The translations under genes were made by a program, and so were the position numbers. The notes under the pieces are model-generated. The model was not told the origin of the DNA, did no database searches, and saw only the letters and a program-made list of their open reading frames with translations. Positions 35,073-47,570 of a stretch of DNA of 64,000 bases are shown here, piece after piece. Numbering within the stretch: position 1 is the first letter of the stretch; each line of letters begins with the position of its first letter. Origin of the DNA: Gigaspora rosea (taxonomy: Eukaryota > Glomeromycota > Glomeromycetes > Diversisporales > Gigasporaceae); assembly GCA_003550325.1 (NCBI GenBank), contig QKWP01000488.1, positions 170,374 to 234,373 of the forward strand. The letters run 5' to 3'.

Positions 35073-37103
35073 TTAATTAATTTCATTAAATAAAACCTTA
35101 TCAACATTATCGTGCCTTTTTACAAATCTAACACGATAATTTTTAGGCCAAACAGTAATAGAAAAATGTTCTATATCTAAACCAATTGGTATTGGTCTAC
35201 CATCTTCACCTAATGGAGACGCGTTTTCAATTCAGAAGCACCAGAGAAGATGTGAGATTCCCAAGAAAGTTCCCGTTCAGCCTATGTTTAAATTATAAAT
35301 TGAAGTTATCAGTTATAGAGTAAAAAAAATCAATTATTTAAATATTTAGTATTGCTAATTTATATATATGTACCAAATGAATTCCAGTGCAAAGCCTTCT
35401 TCCAACACCAAAACCGAAATGATCTCTATATTCACAATTTCCATTTGCTAAAATAGCACTACTTTCTTTAATTCCTAAAAATCTTTCAGGATTATATTCT
35501 TTAGGATTTTCATAACATATGAATTCTATAACTATTTATAACTACAGCACTATTTGCTGGAATATGATAACCATTATAATCATCATCTTCTTCAATATAA
35601 TGAGGTACAGAAAGATAAACAGGACCACAATATCTTTGGCCCTCTTTAATTATAGCACGTATATAAGGAAGATTTTGTTCATCAGAAATTTTTGGTAGAC
35701 GAGTTTGACCAATTATTTGATCAAGTTCTTTGTGAGCTTTAGCTTGAATTTCAGGATGATTAGCCAAAACAGCGGTGAGCCAAGTCAAACATGAAGCAAC
35801 TGAGTCCTAGAATTTAAGATTATGAAAACAAAAATATTTAATTTTTTATGATTTATTTATTTTTTATAATATATCAGATATTTATAATATTTAAATACTT
35901 ACAGTTCCAGCAGTAAATAAATTATTAAAAACATGAATAATATCATATTCATCATCCAATATACCTTCATTTATTTTGTTAAGCATATCTCTAATAGCAC
36001 ATGGTCTCTTTTCTTTATCTTCTTTAACATCTTTAATTATCTTTTCAAAAAAAGTTTCAGCTTCAGTTCTACTCTTAATCACCATATTATACAACTTATT
36101 TTTCGGTAACCATTTTAAAATTGGGAGAAATGATGAAACTCTATTTGTTGCTGCGACAAGGTATAACTGAGCATCTATTAAACCACTAAATTCTTTATAA
36201 ATTGAACTTTCACAATTTTCTGTACGTTTACCCCAACAAAATAAAGCGATAATGTTAAATGCAGCATGATGAAAATAAGTTTTTGGATAAAAACCATCTT
36301 TTGTATTCTCAGAGTCTTTACAAAGATTTTGCATAAGTATACGATATTCGTTATCTATTATATCAGAGTTTTCTTTTATATTCCTTTGACCCTTTGACCT
36401 AAAATTCCGTGAACTATATTTAAATTAGAATTAAAGTAATTAGATTGCAAGATATATTATGAAATAATAATAAGAAATGAAATTATGTATTTACCAAGAG
36501 GAGTAAGCATCCTATATCTTTCATTATATGGACTACTATTAAACCCCTTGTTTCTATACAGTAATTCAAAAGAATAATAATTTGGAGAACGAGACGAATA
36601 TTTTGCACCCCCTATTGATGAAAAAAAAGCTTTTTTCATAAACAATTAGAATGCAGTGAATTAAGTTTAAAAATTCGAATTAACTTAAGCTTTTGTAAAA
36701 GGTCGCCAACAACTTTATCACCGGTTAATATAACCCAATATTGTTGACCCATGTGTACGCCATAAATATCACCTAAACTTCTTGCCCATTCTGTGAATCT
36801 ATTCAGGATGTCAGAATATATATATGTAAATAATTATTAATTATTTCTTATAAGCATATTATTTCTCTTACTTCTTGTGCGGTTCAAGTCCTAGTTAAAA
36901 AATGACCTAAATAAAAAAAACGTTAATTTATGTGATAAATAATTTTTTAAATCACGTCTTAAATAATTAATTATTTTAATACTAACCAAAATAGAAACTT
37001 CTACCAGGTGGAGAAGGAAGCTTTCAAGACCGCGCGGAGTATTTGACTTGAAGACAAAATAATAGAACGAGAGACATGCCAACAAGAAATAAATTAGGTA
37101 CAT
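35073..37103 (-). pseudogene. Cytochrome P450 pseudogene (E-class, microsomal type)
   Basis: A haem-thiolate mono-oxygenase that would have been anchored in the endoplasmic reticulum. Visible parts in order: an N-terminal membrane anchor (YLIYFLLACLSFYYFVF), a proline-rich hinge (PSPPGRSFYFG), KYSSRSPNYYSFELLYRNKG, and the I-helix TAGT/DSVAS split by an intron at 35812-35912. These are followed by ExxR as IIKEGQRY, PERF, and the haem loop FGFGVGRRLCTG with its cysteine. The C-terminus is PIPIGLDIEHFSITVWP. All landmark motifs survive. The frame breaks after the anchor, before GAKYSS (no splice sites restore phase), at INSYRIHM/YENPKEY with a few residues lost, and before ENASPLGEDG. At least four lesions point to a fairly recent pseudogene. 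Substrate unknown. Confidence 0.85.
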
Positions 37104-39441
37104 TTTTTTTCCTGAGAAAAAAAAATTGTCAATTCGACACTTGATTTATTTATTTATTATTATATTCACATTGTTAAAATAAGATCCAAGTAACTATTTA
37201 CAATTTTAAAATGTAAGTGTAACCTATAAATCATTTCTTTCTCATGCTAATTATTGAACTTGATAATAAAAAAATAATCGACAATCTGTAAATATTTATT
37301 GTGAAGCCAAAGTACTATAGTACGTACGTAGTATAGTGACATCAATCGAATGTATTATAAAAGAATGCTTAGAGAATTAGCTATTCTATATATACAGTCA
37401 GGCCTCAGTTATATCTCACGAGGTTATATCGCAACCTAAATTACACTATAAATCTTTAATTGGAAAAATAAATTTCGTATTTATTAGATTTTACTTAAAT
37501 TATATTTCTACCTAAGTTTTATCTGGATATAAGTGAAGTTTGAGTGTACTTTATTATTAAAATCTCTGGGATTATGCATTTGTGCAGATTCGTGTTTTCT
37601 GGATTTTTTAGATATTCAAACTCGTTGGCGCAAACAACGGGCTATATATTAATATACTAAGAAATAATATTTTATATAAAAGATATAATAAATAGTAGCC
37701 AACACTATTTAAATCATGCGAACTAATCGATATCAATCAAATTTCATTTCTAATCAACGTCAATACGCGCAATTAGCTTTATTAATAAATCCTGTGAAAG
37801 AAAAACAAAACTTAAAATCTGCAGCATTACATTAATATTTCACAGTAATAGAATCGATTATGGTGGAATTGTCGGATTAATCAATATAAACTTTAATCAA
37901 TTTTATGAAATAAATTTAAAGAATGTACCTTTCGTAACACCCATGCGCCATGGATTTGCACTCACAATTTCTCAAAATTAAATCCCGATATTTATCCGGC
38001 GTAACGATTATATCCTAACACAGAGTACCGGATTTACAAGGAATCCTGTCCTCAAATCGATTACATCTAATTTTCTAAATTTTTGATCTGATAGAATGAC
38101 CAAAATAATAAAGCATATCTTAGTGTCAGTACTAAGGCCAAATAAAAAATAGATACTACTAAAAGTTTTGCAAGAGGTGCAAATTATGGTTATCGGCGAT
38201 TTTTCATTTTTATGTTACCCGAACTTGTAATTTAATTGGTAGGCGGAAAATGATATATTTTGTCCAACTAGAGATGACATTCAATTATGAAGTGGGGAAA
38301 AATTAGACCTACCCAATAAAGGAGTTACATAATTGAGTTTAAATTTTCTTGGAAACAAGTCCTAAGTTTCTTTCGTGTCGTTGAATAACATATAAGTTAC
38401 ATGCTATGTTATCAAATTAAAATTATAATACCTAACATAGCGCACCTGCTAATTTAAAATTTTTGTCTGGCGTAAATTTTTATTAATATCAATTAAAGAT
38501 ATTTACGGTGTAAGTCATAACAGTTTTCTGCTGCACCTCTAAAATTGATTCTTCGATTATGATAATATTAATATTTGTAAATAATATATACAATAATTAT
38601 AGGGAATAGGTAATTCCACACTCTTTGATCACATGCATATTACATTAAGTTATAGCAAAAACGAAACGTTATCTTATTATTCAATTTTTGAGTTGAGCAT
38701 TTTGAACATATTTTATAACTTTTAATGGTATGGAAACACCAAAATTAGGTGTGGAAATACCTTTTCCCTAATTATATTGATTATTATTTGTTCAAATTAT
38801 TTGTTACATGTACTCACAAAAGAAAAAAACTACAATTTCTTTCTCATATCGTCGTTTTGAATTTATTTTTTTTCAGATTTCTTAAATGAAAAGCAAAAAA
38901 AAAAACATTTGATTAAAATTGTGAGTAAATTTACTTACCTACTTTATGCTATTTCAACATTTTACTAGGGTAACCCCTGTCATGTTACTAACAAAAAATG
39001 CTCCTCTCGCGGTCATATCTTAAATTTAACCCTAACCCTAATCCTAATCCTAATATCACTAGGATTATATTTTATACTTAAAGGTGGAGTGAATAATTCA
39101 CCCGGGTGAGCAATAAAATATTCTGAAGTTATTATTAAATATAAATTTAAAGCTGCAATTTCAAGTTAATCTAGTGATGTAATAGAGGAATACTGAGCTC
39201 ATGCTAAGTAGCGCGATACGGTAATAAATATTAGAATGGACACAGAAATTATGATAACGATAACAATAGTATATACGGTTTGTAAAAGAAAAAATTCAGT
39301 TTTCCTATTGCTTTTCAAAGTTTAAACTTGCTTTATTCATGGTGGAATTTCACATTTTAAAATATCGAAATACATTTTTCATAGATCTAATCTATCTATA
39401 ATTTATGCACTATCTATTCTTTATAATTTGCACTTATAAAG
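37104..39441. other. Gene-free region with one MITE and a telomere-like motif
   Basis: No gene seen. It holds the TA-flanked element at 37395-37546 and an interstitial AACCCTAACCCTAATCCTAA run at about 39026-39048. The rest is AT-rich without recognisable domains. Confidence 0.5.
37395..37546. mobile_element. Tc1/mariner- or pogo-like MITE
   Basis: The left end CAGTCAGGCCTCAGTTATAT and the right end ATATAAGTGAAGTTTGAGTG are imperfect inverted repeats. TA flanks both sides (37393-37394, 37547-37548). 152 bases, non-coding. The terminal CAGTCA pattern is shared with 26598 and 49417. Confidence 0.65.
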
Positions 39442-39645
39442 ATGTGCGCTTATGGAAAGAAAAACAAAGACGCAGCTCTAATAAAAGTTAAAGAAGCAAG
39501 TATAGTTGCAACACATTTTCTAAAAAATGTTTTCAAGATTCTTGGGCCTCTTCTAGTTCTTCAAAGTAATAGTAGTAAGGAATTTGTTGCAGGAATAATC
39601 ACACAAATTTGTAGAACCCTTAATATTAATATTAGGTATAATTAG
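39442..39645 (+). mobile_element. Integrase-core fossil
   Basis: The frame contains FKILGPLLVLQSNSSKEFVA followed by GIITQICRTLNI. This resembles the retroviral-type integrase core (rve/DDE fold) around its second acidic residue, as found in Ty3-like retrotransposons and Ginger-type DNA transposons. Only about 65 residues remain and nothing recognisable lies on either side. It is a broken, isolated fossil. Which of the two element classes it came from cannot be told here. Confidence 0.55.
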
Positions 39646-41919
39646 CCCTATTATCTATAATTGCAAAGTCAAATTAAGTAATTTAACCAGACTGTAGATC
39701 ATGATTTCATTAAGTTACTATGGAGCCAAAGTAACCAACTACAAAAAAAAAGACTAGATTAATATAATTGATGCATTTGTTATATAACTCAACAGTCCAT
39801 ATAATACGTAGCTATATATTATATGAAGCAATATTTAGATAAATAATGCATTGTGTCTAATAATACTTTCTGCACAACTAGTTTGTTTCAATTATTATAA
39901 ACTATCTTTTTGTATAATTTTAGTAATACTTAATAATAAAAATTTTATACAGTTCGTTCTTAATCCTTGTGCATTTCTCTAAAATTTTTCTGTACTAAAT
40001 TTAGTACAGCTTAAAAAAATCATACTGTATAAAAATTTATAATAAAATTAAAAAAAATACTAAATTTTTAGATTGTTTTGAACCTAATTTTGATCTTGAT
40101 ATAGTTAAAAAAATAAATAATAATTTTTTTAAATAGCTTAAATATACCTGTTTTAAAGTAACACATGCCTAAAAATAGGTGGATTTCTGTATATTAATAT
40201 AGTAAAACATAGTAAAAATTTAGTAAAAATTTAGTAAAATTAAATTACTTGTAACTTTTTATCTACTGAACCAATTTTAATAATTTTACTTTCATTAGAA
40301 CCAGAAAAATTAGCTTTATAACTTTTATTAAGCAATTTAAAAAATTTTATTAAATCAAAATTTTGCTATTTATAATTTAGTATTTTTTTTTTGCACTTTT
40401 AGTAGCAAACAAATTTTTAAAAATATAAAAAAATTTTAGATAAGTTATCTAATTTTTAAATATTCTAAAATAACTTTTAAATATAGGATTATATATTAGA
40501 TAAATTAATTTGAAGTTAATAATATCAATTTTTTAAAATTGTACTTTTATAATATACTAAATTTAGTACATTGTACTAAATTTAGTATAGCAAACAGATA
40601 TCCATTAATTAAATATAAGCTAAATGGTTTCAGAATCACTGTCAAGTTAGTTTGAAATTCTTTAACGATTTGAGTGAATTTAGAATTTCAGTTCAACTTA
40701 AGTAATAAAAAAATTAAAAAAATTATTAAATTCGTTAAAGTCTGCTCGATACATAAGTATCAAGGCAGATTTTGTCCTGAATCAATTTAGATTCAATCAT
40801 ATAACAGACTTTTATGGTCATATATTTGATTGATTAATTGATTAATAATTAATCAAGAGAATATAAGTATAAGAGTAAGGTACAGTACTGTTTAAGTGAA
40901 TTAATAATAGTATTTTTAAGGTTTATGAGTAAGATAAACTTTTTTTTCTGTAAATCTGATTTTAGTTCTCGTTACATTAACTCTTTCTTCCTACTCAGTA
41001 ATTTTCCAAAGTGGCCTGTTGGGATGATAGTTATATGGAAGCAAGAGTTAAGTGGTATATAATTTAGATATCAGTCATTCATATACATTTTATGATCTAT
41101 CAGGATAACAGTTAGTTATACAAAATAATACAGCCTATGACCTATCAGTATAACAGTCATAAAAAATTATATGATGCTAAAAAGCTACTTAGGTTGCTTA
41201 ATAAGCAGAATAATAATACCCATTTGTATTTTCATATTATTAGAGACAAAAAAATAATTTTTAAGTTTTTTACTTCATTTCAAGAAAAAAAATATCACTG
41301 ACATTGGCTCAAATATTTTTAATAATTTATTGTGCTAGTAGTAAATATTTTAATAAATAAAATTATATAATGTACTTTATTAATTTTAAATTGCTCAAGA
41401 GTTAAATATGTGCTGTATTGTATATTATCATATAAATTGTAAGAAATAAATATATTAATCAATATTGTATACAAAAATCTTTGATATTAACTTTTTATAT
41501 AGTTTGATTTACATAATATATTGCACACCCCAATATTACATGCATACAATAACCTTAATTCTTATTTATATTTTGATTGGCTAATATTATATTAGTTCCA
41601 GTGAAATAATCCCTTCCAGTGAAAACTTCACTGAAACTACTGGAACACTAGAATTATCTGGACATCCAGTGAAGTTTCAGCTTCCAGTCAATAACACTGC
41701 ATTAATATTCTTAAGAAGACCCACTACCAGTAGAGTGTGAAAAAAAGTATATACAAAACTTATATAGAACAAAGATTAGTTTTATAGTATGAAAACAGAT
41801 ACCAATAGCAAATCTCTTTGACTTCAGATTATATAACCATACAGAATTTCAATATACTTTTAATAAAATACCAATAGTAGAACAACTATTGTTAGAAAAA
41901 TACAATTTATATTATTAAC
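39646..41919. other. AT-rich gene desert, low in CG
   Basis: No frame longer than 60 codons. The motif TACTAAATTTAGTA recurs near 39993, 40554 and 40570. Around 41600-41700 TTCCAGTGAA repeats several times in both directions, which suggests small decayed foldback elements. Confidence 0.5.
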
Positions 41920-43680
41920 TAAATGAATCCAGAAATATATGAACAAAAGATATTTTTAAGAAGAATTACAAAGAACTATATTGACCTTCAAGGATTCAAT
42001 CAAGACAATGTTATTGAACAAATTCTATTAAGAAAAAAACTAGATATTTTTTTTTTAAGTTTAGAGGCCGTGTACTATGGCTGGGATTTATTATGAGTTA
42101 TAGTGACGTAATATTTGTTACATGAATGAGGATACAACTAGCCACACATGCACTTTTGGTGCCTAATTTAAGTAGTCCACCCGCAGGTTCTACACTAGCT
42201 GCCATACCTACAACCCAACTACGGGAATTGTCTATTTAAACTCTCTAGTTCATGGTCCTCCTATTACTACTGACGCACTACATTTAATGCAGATGTTGTA
42301 GGCCATGAAAAAAACTAGATATAAAATTACAAAAACTTCTTAATCAAATAAAAATCCAAATCCAAATATTACAAGGACAATTCATATTAATAGAAGCAAC
42401 AAGAATTACGAATATTTATTTTTATTCAAAAGAGCACAGTAATCAATAAAACAATAAAAATAAAAAACTAACAGAAATTGTAGTACAAAAAAAATACTTA
42501 GTACAAATAAGAAAAATTGTAGAATTCTATATTGAAGAAAGCAACCTAGTAGAATATTGATTTTATCTAAAAAAAAACCAAGCTTAACATATTTATACAG
42601 ATACCAAAAACTAACAATTAATCAATTACTCAAAAGAATATACAAGAAAATAAAAACTAAATAAACCTAGAAGAACTAATATCCTTAGAACAAGGAGAAA
42701 CCAAAAGTAAAAAAGAATTAAACCTTGCAGTAAAACTTGCAATATTATTATTGATATTTAAACTACTTGTATTATCAAGCTCTTTAGTAAAAAAATTTAT
42801 ATTTAAATATTTAAAAGACCAATTTCAACCAACAAATCCACTGAAAAAAAAGCAGAAAATCTTTTAAATAATCTTTTAGGATTTAGTGACAAAAGATATA
42901 ACCAAGTGCCAGATTTTTATCATGAAAAATTTAATAAGGAACTGTTATATCAATTACATTGAATGAACTATAAGAATCCAAAGAACAAAGAATTTATAGC
43001 TACCTAAATTTTAGATTTAGCAGACAATATTAACAAGTACCAATAGCAGAAAAATTATTAGAAAAAACATATAATCATAAAAAAAGAATATGAACTTGCT
43101 AGAAAGAAAAAACAACAATTTATAGATAATTACGAAAAAGAGTAAATATCATAACAACCTATAAGAAGTAGAGATTAAAGATCACAATTATTAGAAACTA
43201 AAAAGCATATTTAAACAGAGCATTGTTAGCATTAGAAGGAGCATGACATATTTAAAAAAATAATCAAACAATACCCATAATATTCAACAATATAGAACTT
43301 ATTCAAGCACCTCAAGATTTTTATTACAATATTATGCTCAATTAGTATTAAAAACTACAATAGTACTACAACTACTAGAAGAAATCCTAGAACCAATACT
43401 CTGAAAAGAATTGGAACACCAATAATTGTTAAAGCAATAGGAATAACACTTTATTCGAGCAATATACAATATTAGATAAATTATGCTTATGACCAAATTA
43501 ATAATAAAAATTAGAATTACTAACTAAAATCTTTTAATGACCATTAGAAAAACAAAAACATATTATATAAAAAAATAGTAACATTACTTAAAAATACAAA
43601 CTAGAAATAATAAAAGAAATACCAACACTTGAAACTTCAAGTTAAAAGAATATTATAAAATAGCTCTAATATCAATATTG
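41920..43680 (+). mobile_element. Decayed coding-like fossil, unknown family
   Basis: Plus-strand reading gives long charged stretches with protein-like composition, such as NYIDLQGFNQDNVIEQILL and NNLLGFSDKRYNQVPDFYHE, interrupted repeatedly. No family is recognised. The local scarcity of CG and similar debris at 45800-46255 suggest an old, heavily decayed mobile element. It is broken in many places. An SINE-like insertion (42048-42306) lies within it, so it is older than that insertion. Confidence 0.4.
42048..42306 (-). mobile_element. SINE-like retroposon with perfect 16-base target duplication
   Basis: GAAAAAAACTAGATAT occurs at 42032-42047 and again exactly at 42307-42322. The 259 bases between them start with nine T, that is, they end in a poly(A) tail on the minus strand. 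The body is richer in G and C than its host sequence and has no reading frame. The long exact duplication and A tail are the marks of LINE-assisted retroposition. I find no convincing pol III A and B boxes, so the parent RNA is unknown. Confidence 0.8.
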
Positions 43681-43684
43681 ATAA

Positions 43685-44100
43685 ACTATTTCTGAATTCA
43701 GAATGTTAAATCCTGGGTCCCAAGTCACAGGAAAATCAGCTGGATGTGGCAGCATACAGGCTTGAAATACTTACACAATTGAATAGAGGCTGCTGCATGG
43801 CTTGAAATACAAACCCCTGAGAAGTATGCTAGTAAGGAATTTTCTGGATATACCAAATTGGAAGCATAAAGTGTCTACTTGTCAACACACACCAAATTGA
43901 AAGTAATGATATTAGGCAATGTGAGTAAAGTGGCAGACATATGGATACTAATTGTTGGTTGAAGAGGGATGTACAAAGCCAGGTCAGCTATATAAATGAA
44001 AATATGGAAGGCTCTGGTAGGTTTTAGCTGTGGATAAAAAAGATTTCATAGCTTGAAGTCCTAGTCTCAAACTTGTATATAATATGTATGTATTTACGGC
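43685..44100. other. Composition-shifted block, possible retroelement relic
   Basis: The block is less AT-rich than its flanks but almost free of CG. GGCTTGAAATAC occurs at 43767 and again at 43799, a 32-base spacing. No coding sequence is recognised. It resembles an old non-coding part of a retroelement. Confidence 0.35.
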
Positions 44101-44104
44101 ACCA

Positions 44105-44737
44105 CTATATGGGAGTAAGTCAGTAGAAAAGGTTCAAATTTTTTTAAGTAAAAGTTTTTTTGACTTTAAGCTTAAATATCTTAACAACTTTAACTATCCT
44201 AATAAATTTTTAATAATTTTTTTATTTTAATTCTATATAATTTCGAAATTAAAATAAAAAAATTTTTAGCAAATTTGTTTAATTGCCAATTCAGATAAGA
44301 TTGGCAATATTTTATATTTAGAATGGGGCAAAACAAATATATAAACAACGTAGTACCAAATCTAAAACAGACCTGTATATATAAAATTTTTATATGATTT
44401 TAAGAATTTTAAAGACGTTTTTACTTATATCTTCTTATCCACAGGTCCAATTTTAATAAAATTTTACTAGTAGATGCACAAAAACCTGCCCTACAACTTT
44501 ACTTATATCAAAAAATAATATTTACTTAGTACAAAAAAAACTTTCATAAGGGTCATAATCAGATTTACTAATATATTGTTTATATATTTGTTTATCACCA
44601 ATTTCATATATAGTAATAATATAGCTATAGTGCCGATCTTATCTGAATTGATAATTAAATAGTTGTCAAGATATTTTAGTTAAAAATTAAAAAAAATTTT
44701 ACTAAAAATGATTTGTTCCTTTTCTACTAACTCACCC
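44105..44737. mobile_element. Foldback element of ~630 bases
   Basis: The left end TATGGGAGTAAGTCAGTAGA, continuing into AAAGG, pairs with the right end TTCCTTTTCTACTAACTCAC, continuing into CCTATA. Inner arms carry AATTCAGATAAGATTGGCAA on the left and GCCGATCTTATCTGAATT on the right. No transposase coding sequence is visible. Confidence 0.7.
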
Positions 44738-44954
44738 TATATGTCAATTTACTTAAATATTAATAAAGTTTGAGCAGGAGCTATACCTGGGGTTCTCTTC
44801 TAATATTAAAAAAAAAAAAATTCAATATCGATAAACCAAAAAATACTTGAAAAAAAATAAAAAAATTTTAATTCAGATTATATAAGGAGAAATAGCTAAA
44901 AAGATAACCAAAACTTTTATATATATTATTAACAATACAAAGTATTCCAATTTA

Positions 44955-45492
44955 GGGGGCATCCATAAATAACGTTATATACCCCCTCATAGTAGCGCTT
45001 GACCCCCCTCTCTACTATATAAAAAAATTTTTTTCAAAATCCATATGTTTATATATAAAATTTTACAAAAACTTGAATATATTGTGATACAGCAATCTGA
45101 TTTGGATGATTTAGGCATCATTCGATTCGTCTCAGTGAGACGAATTTAATGATACCAAAATCATTTCATTTAGATTACTGAATTAATAATTATTCACAAA
45201 AAACTATGATTTTATAGTAATTTTATAAGAAAACATAGTAACCAATAGTATTTGGCCAATAACTTTTGCTCCAGTGATCTAAATGATATGAAATTGGTAC
45301 CATTCGACTCCTCTCATCGAGACGAATCGAATGGTGCCAAAATCATTAAATTTGAACTACTGAACAGATTTTAGACAATTTTTTCTAAAAGAATTGCGTT
45401 ATATTTTTTTACCCCCCTACTTAAGAGGAAAAACGTTATATTTTGTCAGACCTCCTCCCCCCTCTTGTATAACGTTATTTCTGGATGCTCCC
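44955..45492. mobile_element. PIF/Harbinger-like MITE with TTA target site
   Basis: The ends GGGGGCATCCATAAATAACG and the complement of CGTTATTTCTGGATGCTCCC are flanked by TTA on both sides (44952-44954, 45493-45495). C-rich CCCCCT blocks lie just inside each end. The interior contains two hairpins with CATTCGA..CGTCTCA..GAGACGAATCGAATG. At 538 bases it encodes nothing. TTA target duplication and TIR are the grounds for the superfamily call. Confidence 0.7.
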
Positions 45493-45799
45493 TTATAGAA
45501 GCAATACCCTCACTATACTATGAATGAACTATCTTATATTATCAGAATATACTTTATAATTCTATTAGAATATACTATACTACTAGTAGCAATCTGTTAT
45601 ATCTGTTATATAGTGAAACAGGACCCAAAATATACATAGATAGGTCAGATTAATTATAAAATTACTAAAAATAGAAAGATCTGTAGAAAAAATCTTAAAA
45701 AATTAGCAAAAATTACTATAAATAGAATAGATCTGCATAAAAACACCCAAATAAGCAAACTAATATTTGACCTATCTATATATATTTTAGGGTTCTAGT

Positions 45800-46255
45800 A
45801 AAACTAATTAAAGAAGGAAAATTAAAGCATATACTATTAAATTAGCAAAAGAACAATTTAATAAATGAGGAACAAAATAGAGAATTTGAAGAATTAAAAT
45901 AATTTAGATTTAATTAGAAACAGAGATCTGTACTATCTAGAGACAAGAAACTATAACCTTAGGATAAAGATATTCTAGAATCCAGAACATCTAAACAAAT
46001 ATCAAAAGATGTTTGAAACACACTTAATGATCTTATTGAATGAATAAATCCAACAAATAATTCAAGATTAAAAGCAATCCTATTAATACTTGAAGAAGCA
46101 AAAAGTATAGCAAACAAATTCTATTCTCATAAACTAGAATACAATAAACAAAGATCTAGAAAAATACTAGCATATATTGCAAGATAAAGAAGTTTAAATC
46201 CAAATCTAACAGGAAAAAAACTTGTAAAAGAAAAAAAAACAAAGAAACATTTATA
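45800..46255 (+). mobile_element. Decayed coding-like fossil, unknown family
   Basis: Plus-strand reading gives protein-like pieces such as LKAILLILEEAKSIANKFYS and RSLNPNLTGKKLVKEKK. The family is not recognised. Style and composition resemble 41920-43680, so both may come from one large element split by the insertions between them. Broken. Confidence 0.35.
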
Positions 46256-46266
46256 ATAATTGTGGT

Positions 46267-46479
46267 AGCTTATGCTGAAATTGGCTTATGCTAAAAATTT
46301 AAATTATTTTATTATGAAATTATAAAATTTTAGAGGGCTTTTTAGGTGATTGTTTTATATAGTTTGGTTAGGGTTTAGGGTTAGGATTATTAATAAAAGA
46401 GTATATGTGGATTTTAGTAGATATTATAGATTTAAATAGAGACTCCAGATTTTAGTATAAGCCAATTTCAGCATAAGCC
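46267..46479. mobile_element. Foldback element with internal telomere-like motif, copy 2
   Basis: The ends GCTTATGCTGAAATTGGCTT and the complement of AAGCCAATTTCAGCATAAGC pair exactly. The interior GGTTAGGGTTTAGGGTTAGG is followed by AGAGTATATGTGGATTTTAG. Both match, on the other strand, the interior of 23944-24152. 213 bases, non-coding. Confidence 0.8.
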
Positions 46480-46489
46480 GGCACATTAA

Positions 46490-46794
46490 ATGAAGAAAAA
46501 AATAAAAAATACTATAAATAATTTAAAAATAAATAAAATAAAAGTAAAAAAATAAAAAACGAAAAAAATAAAAATAAAAAAATCAAAAAATACCAAAAAT
46601 CAAAAAAAAATTAATAACAAAACCGAAAAAAAATTTAAATAAACAAAAAAAATAGTGATAAAAAATTTTTTAAATAAAAAATAAAAAAAATAAGTTATGT
46701 AATAAAAAAATAAATAAATAAATAAAATAATTAATTTAAAAATTTAAAAAAAATTTAAGTATAAAAAAATAAATAAAAAAACGTTAAAATTTTA

Positions 46795-46826
<32 letters not shown>

Positions 46827-47140
46827 TAATAAAAAATCGTAAAAAATAAAATATTTAAAAAAAGAAAAAAAATTTCAAAATAAAAAAGAAAAAAAATTCA
46901 AAATAAAAAAAGAAAAAATAAAAAAATCAAAATAAAAAAATAAAAGCAAAAGTACAAAAAAAAATATAAATGATAAAAAAATACAGTAATATATGTACAA
47001 TATAAATAAAAATAAATAAATAAAATTAAAAAATAATTTAAATTTAAATAAAAAAAATTATAAAATTTTTTTAAAAAAAAACAATATTACTATAAAATAT
47101 GTAAAATATATACAATAATAAATTTTAAAAAAATCAAGTA
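46490..47140. repeat. A-rich low-complexity tract
   Basis: About 650 bases consisting almost entirely of A with isolated T and very few G or C on the plus strand. The strand asymmetry is extreme. It may be an expanded and decayed poly(A) tail or slippage product. Confidence 0.85.
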
Positions 47141-47476
47141 CATGCATATGTGGTAATAAAAAATGGGCTTTTTTTACTTTATTTATTTATTAATTTATTT
47201 ATTTATTTTTGTTTTTTTTGGAAAACCAAAATACCATTTCAAAACAAAGAGAGTCACCAAATTTATACTAAAAATACACAAATTAAACTTTTATATGTAG
47301 ATTTTTGATATACAAATATGCAAATTAAAAATCTAACCTTTTTAATAATTTTTTAAAAAAATATGCAAATTTAAACCTTACTTCATTTAATTTGTCTATG
47401 ATAGTTACGCATTTTCTAACCTGACCTATCTATGTATATTTCAGGGTCTATTAATAGTTTGTGATATCTTATGATT

Positions 47477-47570
47477 TTGTAATCCAATTTGGATAATTTT
47501 GGTATCATTTGAATAGTCTTACTGAGATAATTCTAACAGTACCAAAATTAGCCAAATTAGATTACAATAT
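47477..47570. repeat. Hairpin of the CATTTGAAT/GTCT..AGA family
   Basis: TGTAATCCAATTTGGATAAT on the left pairs with AGCCAAATTAGATTACA on the right, around GGTATCATTT / AACAGTACC. Related hairpins lie at 45100-45185, 45280-45360, 47640-47715 and 50485-50550. The intact form appears to be a ~95-base palindrome with GTCTCA.TGAGAC at the centre. Confidence 0.7.

Noticed and set aside
39020-39056. Possible telomere
   Set aside because: Only four or five imperfect repeats surrounded by internal sequence. Other copies lie within foldback elements.
46490-47140. Mitochondrial or plasmid insertion because of extreme A content
   Set aside because: It is simple A-rich sequence without genes, so slippage or tail expansion explains it.
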